From: DASQYE01 sp035940775
GTDB lineage: Bacteria; Acidobacteriota; Blastocatellia; Pyrinomonadales; Pyrinomonadaceae
NCBI GenBank assembly: GCA_035940775.1
Contig: DASZEN010000033.1
Span: forward strand, 344,459 to 408,458
Direction: 5' to 3'
Length of the DNA: 64,000 nucleotides
The notes under the pieces are model-generated. The model was not told the origin of the DNA, did no database searches, and saw nothing but the letters and a program-made list of their open reading frames with translations. Shown piece after piece: positions 57,457-64,000 of this stretch. Both the position numbers and the translations under genes were made by a program. Numbering within the stretch: position 1 is the first letter of the stretch; the number at the start of each line of letters is the position of its first letter.

Positions 57457-58479
57457 ATGGATATTTTTGTGTACCGTCCCGGATCGAACAAGGTTGAAGA
57501 GGGATTCACGGTCGAGCAATTGCCTGAATTGCTCAGGGACGAAAATCTAACCATCTGGGTGGACATGGAAAAACCGACCGATGCCGACGACCAGGTTCTG
57601 CTCGACGTTTTCCACTTTCACCCGCTCTCGGTCGAAGATTGCCGCGCCGACCGCCATCACCCCAAGGTCGAAGAATTTCCGAACTATTTATATTTCATCC
57701 TTCACGGTGTGACGGCAAATACCGATTCGGTGCATTTCAATACCATAGAGCTGGACGGGTTCCTCGGCAGCAACTACGTCCTCACCTATCACCACGACAT
57801 GTTCCGCAGTATTAACAACGTCAAGCAACTGGTGCGCTCAAGCCCGATAGCCTGCCAGCGCGGCCCCGCCTATCTGCTCTACCAGATTCTGGATCAGCTA
57901 ATAGACTTCTACATGCCCGTGCTGGATGATTTCGACGAGCGGCTGGTCTCCATAGAGGATGACATATTTACTTTAAAAAACCCGGACAACTCCATTCTCG
58001 AACAGATTCAACAGATGAAGCGCAGCGTCCTTCGCCTGCGCCGCAACTCCGGCAAGCAACTGAACATCCTCTACCGTATCAGTCACGGCGAGTTCAAGCT
58101 GGTCGCGCCGGAAATGCTCCCCTTCTTCCGCGACATACACGATCACCTGACTCGGATCACAGACCTCGCAGAGAACTATCGCGACCTGATCGGAGGCGCG
58201 CTCGATTCCTATCTCTCGGTCGTCTCCAACCGGACGAACGATATTATGAAGGTGCTGACGATCTTTTCCGCGATCATGCTGCCGCTGACTTTCATCGCCG
58301 GTCTCTACGGCATGAACTTCGACAATCTGCCGGAGCTTCACTACGAGTACAGCTATTTCATAGTGCTGGCGATTATGTTCGTGGTGGCGCTGGCCATGCT
58401 GATGTTTTTCTGGCGCAAGGGGTGGATCGGCGAGAGCAAAAGAAAACCTCACGACGAGCGGATAAAGAATGAAGGATGA
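57457..58479 (+). CDS. corA: CorA family magnesium/cobalt transporter
   Basis: 340 residues. An N-terminal soluble funnel domain, long helix, and two C-terminal membrane helices. The selectivity motif GMN is in LYGMNFDN near residue 287, after TM1 (IFSAIMLPLTFIAGLYGMNF). The second helix is YFIVLAIMFVVALAMLMFFW. Homopentamer of the inner membrane that admits Mg2+. Strong GAGGAG before the ATG. No operon partner. Confidence 0.95.
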   Translation: MDIFVYRPGSNKVEEGFTVEQLPELLRDENLTIWVDMEKPTDADDQVLLDVFHFHPLSVEDCRADRHHPKVEEFPNYLYFILHGVTANTDSVHFNTIELDGFLGSNYVLTYHHDMFRSINNVKQLVRSSPIACQRGPAYLLYQILDQLIDFYMPVLDDFDERLVSIEDDIFTLKNPDNSILEQIQQMKRSVLRLRRNSGKQLNILYRISHGEFKLVAPEMLPFFRDIHDHLTRITDLAENYRDLIGGALDSYLSVVSNRTNDIMKVLTIFSAIMLPLTFIAGLYGMNFDNLPELHYEYSYFIVLAIMFVVALAMLMFFWRKGWIGESKRKPHDERIKNEG

Positions 58480-58579
58480 AAAGGGCTGCGGCTCTGGTGT
58501 CAGCCGCCGTCGAAAGGCTTTGACCGACGGGGCAGCTCATATCCGGCAGTCTTTTAATCCTTGCGCCTTCATACTTTTT

Positions 58580-58834
58580 TTACATCGGGCCGGGGTCTTC
58601 GCGTGGCCCACGGCTGCCTCCCTCATCGAACGCTCCATCGGGCGAGGGCGCGGAGGAAGGCCGCCCGCCTCTTTCAGAGCCCTCCTGCGTGCCGGAGATT
58701 TTCCCGGTCTCTTCCAACTCACTCAGCGTCTCATCACTGGTCGCATCCGAGCCGGGCTCTCCAGTCTTCGGGGTCGCGGTGTCGTCGCCTCCTCCGGCAG
58801 TTGCGGTCGATTTCGGGTCTTTGGATTCTTGCAC
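58580..58834 (-). CDS. small acidic disordered protein downstream of pgpA
   Basis: 84 residues (MQESKDPKSTATAGGGDD...), rich in Gly, Ser, Thr, Asp, Glu and Pro, with no hydrophobic core. It starts with GTG at 58834, preceded by AAGGAG at ideal spacing, 15 bp after the pgpA stop. That spacing and ribosome site make it a real gene despite its composition. Function unknown. Confidence 0.6.
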   Translation of the reverse strand: MQESKDPKSTATAGGGDDTATPKTGEPGSDATSDETLSELEETGKISGTQEGSERGGRPSSAPSPDGAFDEGGSRGPREDPGPM

Positions 58835-58849
58835 TGTGATTTCTCCTTT

Positions 58850-59479
58850 TTAGAGCCAGAATTGAACTGTTATCAATAGGGACATGAGCACGCATGCGTA
58901 GGCTCCCGCGAGCAGGTCATCGGCCATAATACCCAGTCCTGATTCGAGCGCTTCGAGGCGACGAATCGGGTACGGCTTCCATATATCGAACGCGCGAAAT
59001 GCCAGGAACCCGACCAGAATGGCCCACCATCCGGCGTCCGGCGGGACGAAGAGAAACGTCATGAACTGTCCGGCGACCTCATCGACGACGACCGCGCCGG
59101 GGTCTTTACGTCCGAGCAGCCCTTCGGCTCGCGAGGCCGCCCGGATACCCGCCAGGGTCAGCGCGAGCACGATCAGAAGCAGGCTCGACAGGCGAAGCGA
59201 TGCGAGCGCGTCGGCGCTCCACCCGTGCGCGAGTCCGTAAACAATCAGCCGCACGCCGAGAGCATTTACAACGAGGTAGAGACCGACGCCCACGGCTGAG
59301 CCATAGGTTCCGGGCGCGAGCGGCAGGTAACCGACGCCGCACGTGGCGACCGCGAGCGCAAGCCAGTCGCGCGCCGTTCGCTTCTCAACAGTACGAGCGA
59401 GAGGAAGAGTACCCGTCGTCGTGACCGGCGGGTTAAGCTCATCGCTTGATTCTTTAATACGCAAAGCAGTGGTCGGCAA
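58850..59479 (-). CDS. pgpA: phosphatidylglycerophosphatase A
   Basis: Inner-membrane phosphatase giving phosphatidylglycerol. 209 residues with the PgpA pattern: CGVGYLPLAPGTYGS near residue 48-62, VVDEVAGQFMTFLFVP (acidic metal site), FLAFRAFDIWKPYPIRRLE, and GLGIMADDLLAGAYA. Several membrane helices. It follows rimO on the minus strand and precedes the small acidic protein. Confidence 0.93.
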   Translation of the reverse strand: MPTTALRIKESSDELNPPVTTTGTLPLARTVEKRTARDWLALAVATCGVGYLPLAPGTYGSAVGVGLYLVVNALGVRLIVYGLAHGWSADALASLRLSSLLLIVLALTLAGIRAASRAEGLLGRKDPGAVVVDEVAGQFMTFLFVPPDAGWWAILVGFLAFRAFDIWKPYPIRRLEALESGLGIMADDLLAGAYACVLMSLLITVQFWL

Positions 59480-59541
59480 TCAGCGGCGAGCAATCGGCAA
59501 CCGGAGAACACCACTCTGCGTAACCGTTTGCCGAATTGTTC

Positions 59542-60891
59542 TCAAACGATTCTCCCGACGAGATCGTAGTCGTGAGCCTCTGTAATCAACACGTTGACGA
59601 ACTGTCCCGGAAGGGGGACGAAATCTTCCGGGGCATCGTTAATGAGCACGCAGCCGTCTATGTCGGCGGCCTGCGTCTCCATGCGCCCCTGCCAGAGAAG
59701 CTCTGTCTCGGCGCTCTCGCCCTCGAATAAGACGCGCACCGTCGAGCCGATGCGCGACTTGTTGCGGCGGCGAGAGATGCGCTTCTGCTCACGCATCAGT
59801 AGGTTGCGACGACGCACGGCCACGCGAGCGTCAACCTTGTCAGGAAGATCAAAGGCGGGCGTTCCCTCCTCATCCGAATAGGTAAAGACACCGACGCGAT
59901 CAAACTCCATACGCCGCACGAAATCGAGCAGCTCTGCGAAGTCCGCTTCGGTCTCTCCGGGAAAGCCCGTGATAAAAGTAGTGCGAATACCGATGCCCGG
60001 CACACGCTCGCGGATACGTGCGATCAATCGTTCGAGGCTTGCGCGCGTCCCGCCGCGCCGCATCAGCTTGAGAACGTTCGCCGAGGCATGCTGTAAGGGC
60101 ATGTCCAGATATTTGACGGCCTTCGGCTCGCTCGCCAGCACATCCAGAAAGGCGTCCGTGATGTGCGTCGGGTAGGTATACATCACTCGCACCCACTCGA
60201 GCGGTTCGAGGCGGGAAAGCTCCCTGACCAGATGCGCCAGCGCGTCCTGTTGCCCGAGGTCTTCGCCGTAGCGGGACGAATCCTGCGCGACGAGCACCAG
60301 CTCCTTTACCCCTTCGTCGGCGAGCTGCTGGGCTTCGACCAGGATAGAGCCGAAGCGGCGGCTGCGGAAATGGCCGCGCATCTGCGGGATGAAACAGAAG
60401 GCGCAGGGGCGGTCGCACCCTTCCGCGATCTTTATGAAGGCGCTGTAGCCGGGCGTCGCCAGCACGCGCGGCGTCGATTCGTCGTAGAGATACGTGGCGC
60501 TGCGGTTGCCAATGGGAAGCACCGGAAGCGAGCGCGTGTTTGTACGCTCGTCGCATAGATTCGTGATCTCGTTTATCTGGCTCGTGCCGATGAAAGCGTC
60601 CACCTCCGGCAGCTCTGCGCGCAGCTCGTCGCGGTAACGCTCGACCAGACAACCGGCGACGACCAGCCGCCGCGCCTTCCCTTCGGTCTTCAGCCGCGCC
60701 GCTTCAAGAATGGCGTCGATAGACTCCTGCCTGGCCGATTCTATAAAGCCACAGGTGTTTACTACCAGCGTGTCGGCCTCGCCCGCATCACTCGTAATCT
60801 CATAACCGGCCTGCTTGAGCTGGCCCATCATCACTTCACTGTCCACAAGATTCTTCGGACAGCCCAAACTTATAAACCCTATTTTTTTCAT
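59542..60891 (-). CDS. rimO: ribosomal protein S12 methylthiotransferase RimO
   Basis: Radical SAM enzyme that methylthiolates Asp of S12. 449 residues. The N-terminal UPF0004 domain holds its cluster cysteines at 11, 47 and 81 (GCPKN, VVNTCGF, VVAGCLVE). The radical SAM cluster has Cys159, 163 and 166 (EGCDRPCAFCFIPQMRG). A C-terminal TRAM domain runs from ~380. No Shine-Dalgarno is evident before the ATG at 60891. It lies between the transglutaminase-like gene and pgpA. Confidence 0.95.
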   Translation of the reverse strand: MKKIGFISLGCPKNLVDSEVMMGQLKQAGYEITSDAGEADTLVVNTCGFIESARQESIDAILEAARLKTEGKARRLVVAGCLVERYRDELRAELPEVDAFIGTSQINEITNLCDERTNTRSLPVLPIGNRSATYLYDESTPRVLATPGYSAFIKIAEGCDRPCAFCFIPQMRGHFRSRRFGSILVEAQQLADEGVKELVLVAQDSSRYGEDLGQQDALAHLVRELSRLEPLEWVRVMYTYPTHITDAFLDVLASEPKAVKYLDMPLQHASANVLKLMRRGGTRASLERLIARIRERVPGIGIRTTFITGFPGETEADFAELLDFVRRMEFDRVGVFTYSDEEGTPAFDLPDKVDARVAVRRRNLLMREQKRISRRRNKSRIGSTVRVLFEGESAETELLWQGRMETQAADIDGCVLINDAPEDFVPLPGQFVNVLITEAHDYDLVGRIV

Positions 60892-60952
60892 AACAAGAGA
60901 ACAATAGATAATGTGTCAACGACGGTCGCTATAAAATCCACCGAACGCGTTG

Positions 60953-63199
60953 CTATCGTACGATTTCCTTCCCTTCCAGTTCGCGCAGCCATGCTTCGAT
61001 TTCGGCGGCTTCCGTGGGCGATAGATGCTGCTCGCCGAACCGCACGCGATTATAGGCGCGCGTGATCTTCAGCGCCTCAGCCACGCCCGTCGCGGAGGCG
61101 AACTCCAGAGGGGTCTCGCTGGCGGAGCGTTGCAATCCGCGCGCGGCCAGCACAGCGGTCATGCGCTCGTAGAAGTCTATCACGGAGCGCGCCTCTGCCT
61201 CCCTCTGCCAGAATCTAAGGCCGCGCCAGAAGCCCATTCGCCTGACCCTCGTGACCAGCAGGGCGAGCAGCACGATCAGGAGCAGCAGCGGCGTAAGCGC
61301 TAATAAAGCGCCGCCCACGCCGCCCATGAATGAGCCGTCGGAGCCGTCGTCGCCCGTGAATGAATGCAGCCATTGAACGGCTAACGCCGTCGATGTATCC
61401 AGGCCCTCGCTCAGCGTGCGTCGATAGGTGTAGAGCCGGTTGCGTAAGACGGTCGCTAGCGAACGCTGCTCCTGCTTATCGTAACCGACGACGTACTGAA
61501 TCCACATCAACTCAAGCGCCTCGGCATACTTGCTGAGGCTGGCCGTCAATCCGGCGCTATGGCGAAGAGGGGGACGCCCCGCTTCGGGCGTCGGATCAAA
61601 TGTCACCCACGAGTCGGTCTCCGGGAAATAAACCTCGACCCAGGAGTGCGCCTCGCGCTGCGTGACCGTGTAGGCGTCCGCCGCATCGTTATACACCCCC
61701 GTCTGGAAACCATTGACCACGCGCGCGGCCACGCCCTGCGTCCGAAGCATCACGGCCATAGCCGTCGAGAAATATTCGCAATGCCCCTCGCGTACACGGA
61801 AGAGAAAATCGGCCAGGGGGTCGGGCCCACCCGCTTTTAGATCGAGGGTGTAGCCGAAATCGCGTTGCAGTCGCTGCTCGATGACGCGCGCGGCGTCATA
61901 ACGGTTGCGCGCCCCGCCGCGTACGATCCACTCGCGCGCCTGCGCCGCGATGCGCGCGTCGAGCCCGTCCGGCAGTTGCAGGTATCGCGCGAAATTCAGC
62001 CGCGAGCCTCTGGGATATTCCTGCGGATACGGCTCAAGGTCTGCGCGAAGTGTCGGCGCGTCCGGCTCGGTCGTGTCCGAATAAGCTTTGTAGGTGACGC
62101 GCTCCAGATCGTGCGGTCGCGTCGAGAGTGAGCCCTCCATGTCGCGCCGCACGTAGGGAAACGTCCCCTGTATGGCGACCGCGCGCGGCGCCGCAAACAG
62201 CACGGGCGTATCCACAGGCTCCAGGAAAAAGGTCTGCGTCGTGATGCGATGCAGGCTGTCTATGGTTCCGAGCTGGAAAAAGTTGCGTTCGCTGTCGGTC
62301 TGCTCGTAAGAGGTTTTGCCGCGCGAGCGGTGCCAGCCGCGTCCGTTAAATTCATCGAGCGCGACGCCGCGCCAACGCAAAGCCCGGTTGCGCTCGGCCT
62401 GCGGATCGTCAACGCGCACGCGCATGACCAGTTGCTCGCTCTGTTGCAGGCGGCCTATATCGCCCAGATTGACGGTGTCGGAAAAGCCCACGAAGCCGGA
62501 GAGCCCTGCGCCGGAGCGCGCCAGGGCGCTGGAGCCGTAGCGGGGCGCGACGAGGAAGAGCGGCATCGCCAGCGCGAAGATCAACACCAGCAGGACGAAG
62601 GCGACCACCGGCAAGCGCCTCGCTTCGGTTTCGCTCGGTCGCCTGCGCCGCCGCATCAGTCGCCTTATCAGCGTGGAATCGGGCGCGACCAGCAGCCGCG
62701 TCTCCGTAATCTTCACGCGGCGGCGGGCCTTCCTGATCTCGAACGAGATGATCGTGCTCAGGGAACAGAGCGTGTAGAGGCCGAGCGTCGCCAGGAACAG
62801 CGGGCTGAGCGTGAGCCCTGCGGCCAGCAGCACCTCGAAGAAAGAGATCAGATAGAGGAACACCCAGTCGCGGTCGGCCTTGACTTGCAGGAGTTTGACG
62901 GCGGAGAGAAAAAGTATGAGGTGCGCGAGCGCGCTGACGCCGACCCTCTCGTGTGCCTCGCCCGTGCGCGTCTGGTATTTCCAGTCAAGATAAAAGAGCG
63001 GAAGCGACAACAATACTACGACGAGGCCGCCGCGCTCGGGCAGTTGCCAGCGCGTCCCTTCGAGACTCCAGGCGATCAGCATTACGCTGGCAAAGGCCGC
63101 CGCCAGCATCAGCCCCATGCCGCCCGAGACGGCCAGCGCCAGCGCGCCCGCGCCCACCATCGCGTAAGAAGAGATTCTAAAGTAAGCGCTAAACGTCAC
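60953..63199 (-). CDS. DUF3488 / transglutaminase-like membrane protein
   Basis: 748 residues. Six or so N-terminal membrane helices (DUF3488), an extracytosolic region, a transglutaminase-like core with the catalytic triad Cys in GHCEYFSTAMAVML (~473), His in REAHSWVEVYFPE (~520) and Asp in VTFDPTPE (~533), then one more TM helix (LLALTPLLLLIVLLALLV) and a C-terminal DUF4129-like region. Such genes often sit with an AAA (MoxR) ATPase and a DUF58 gene; neither is in the window. Role unknown, probably envelope. Confidence 0.9.
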   Translation of the reverse strand: MTFSAYFRISSYAMVGAGALALAVSGGMGLMLAAAFASVMLIAWSLEGTRWQLPERGGLVVVLLSLPLFYLDWKYQTRTGEAHERVGVSALAHLILFLSAVKLLQVKADRDWVFLYLISFFEVLLAAGLTLSPLFLATLGLYTLCSLSTIISFEIRKARRRVKITETRLLVAPDSTLIRRLMRRRRRPSETEARRLPVVAFVLLVLIFALAMPLFLVAPRYGSSALARSGAGLSGFVGFSDTVNLGDIGRLQQSEQLVMRVRVDDPQAERNRALRWRGVALDEFNGRGWHRSRGKTSYEQTDSERNFFQLGTIDSLHRITTQTFFLEPVDTPVLFAAPRAVAIQGTFPYVRRDMEGSLSTRPHDLERVTYKAYSDTTEPDAPTLRADLEPYPQEYPRGSRLNFARYLQLPDGLDARIAAQAREWIVRGGARNRYDAARVIEQRLQRDFGYTLDLKAGGPDPLADFLFRVREGHCEYFSTAMAVMLRTQGVAARVVNGFQTGVYNDAADAYTVTQREAHSWVEVYFPETDSWVTFDPTPEAGRPPLRHSAGLTASLSKYAEALELMWIQYVVGYDKQEQRSLATVLRNRLYTYRRTLSEGLDTSTALAVQWLHSFTGDDGSDGSFMGGVGGALLALTPLLLLIVLLALLVTRVRRMGFWRGLRFWQREAEARSVIDFYERMTAVLAARGLQRSASETPLEFASATGVAEALKITRAYNRVRFGEQHLSPTEAAEIEAWLRELEGKEIVR

Positions 63200-63321
63200 T
63201 GTTACGCTCGCAGTAGTAGTAGTCGTCGTCGTCGTCGCGTCGTTCCGCCATTCTCTCTTAAAGTATCAAATGGCACGCGCAGGAGGCCAGTTGAACGAGA
63301 CTCTTTCGGAGAACGATAAAA

Positions 63322-63354
63322 GCCCGCGAGAGCTTAACACTCTCGCGGGCTTTT
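63322..63354 (-). terminator. terminator of the rRNA operon
   Basis: GCCCGCGAGAG (63322-63332) pairs with CTCTCGCGGGC (63340-63350), with AAAA before and TTTT after, so it works on both strands. It lies just past the 5S 3' end. Confidence 0.9.
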
Positions 63355-63364
63355 CGGTAAAAAT

Positions 63365-63480
<116 letters not shown>

Positions 63481-63600
63481 AAACTTGTCAACTCTCTCAG
63501 TAAGGAGAGCTTTGAAAATCGAATAGTGAAAGTCTAAAGGCTTGCTTTTGCTGCGCTAAGCGCTCTGCAAATTTGCTTGTTGCTTGAGAGTAAATTTTAC

Positions 63601-64000
<400 letters not shown>

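Noticed and set aside
58469..58879. 136-residue plus-strand frame after corA
   Set aside because: It is antisense to the small acidic gene and the end of pgpA and lacks protein-like composition.
60892..60952. TTGACA promoter for rimO at about 60917-60922
   Set aside because: The -10 at proper spacing would overlap the ATG, leaving no leader; too weak to call.

Overview
The window reads as a chromosomal segment of a GC-rich Gram-negative bacterium, most likely an acidobacterium of the Blastocatellia/Pyrinomonadaceae type. The signs are a VWFA-related secreted protein of the kind expanded in Acidobacteriota, secreted or membrane proteins ending in Asn-x dipeptide runs, TonB and BamD-like outer-membrane proteins, and a housekeeping gene order typical of a deep-branching diderm. 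The lineage is an inference; no marker was compared with a database. No phage, insertion sequence or CRISPR array was seen.

Layout. 1-4.2 kb: 5' part of radA, an ArsC/Spx-like gene with an in-frame TGA at the catalytic Cys position (candidate selenoprotein), glutamate dehydrogenase, an encapsulin-type ferritin without an encapsulin gene, and a divergent TonB-like gene. 4.2-11.2 kb: alr, two B12-binding radical SAM genes, a receiver-only response regulator, rpoZ with two unknown small genes, and two cysteine-rich microproteins. 11.5-18.4 kb: dnaB, rplI, rpsR, rpsF, pth, rplY, prs, tRNA-Gln and ispE, all on the minus strand. 18.4-31.2 kb: CAP-domain protein, TPR protein, membrane protein, BamD-like protein, rpe, PASTA protein, rsmB, fmt, an exported protein, pruA and def. 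31.5-37.7 kb: DUF1206 membrane protein, aroC, an FAD-linked oxidase, a GNAT acetyltransferase and uvrB. 37.8-45.8 kb: two paralogous membrane proteins (periplasmic AMIN-like region, one TM helix, cytosolic HEAT repeats), one carrying about 465 residues of Glu/Arg-rich helix, then an OmpR-family regulator. 46.2-50.8 kb: purC, cvpA, a Fis-type HTH gene, a 21-nt tandem repeat array and CIRCE-controlled groES-groEL. 51.3-63.2 kb: a CYTH protein, the VWFA protein, an Asn-Thr repeat protein, serA, corA, pgpA, a small acidic protein, rimO and a DUF3488/transglutaminase protein. 63.3-64 kb: 5S and the 3' end of 23S rRNA on the minus strand.

How they work together. The 11.5-18.4 kb block supplies translation (S6, S18, L9, L25, Pth), PRPP, isoprenoid precursors and the replicative helicase. 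fmt, rsmB and def support initiation and ribosome maturation. groESL is heat-shock regulated through HrcA/CIRCE. BamD-like, TonB-like, Alr, PASTA and PgpA proteins serve the envelope.

The most unusual items are the candidate selenoprotein with its stem-loop just after the UGA, the 21-nt repeat array upstream of groES, the AMIN-TM-HEAT pair with its long charged helix, and the orphan EncFtn.
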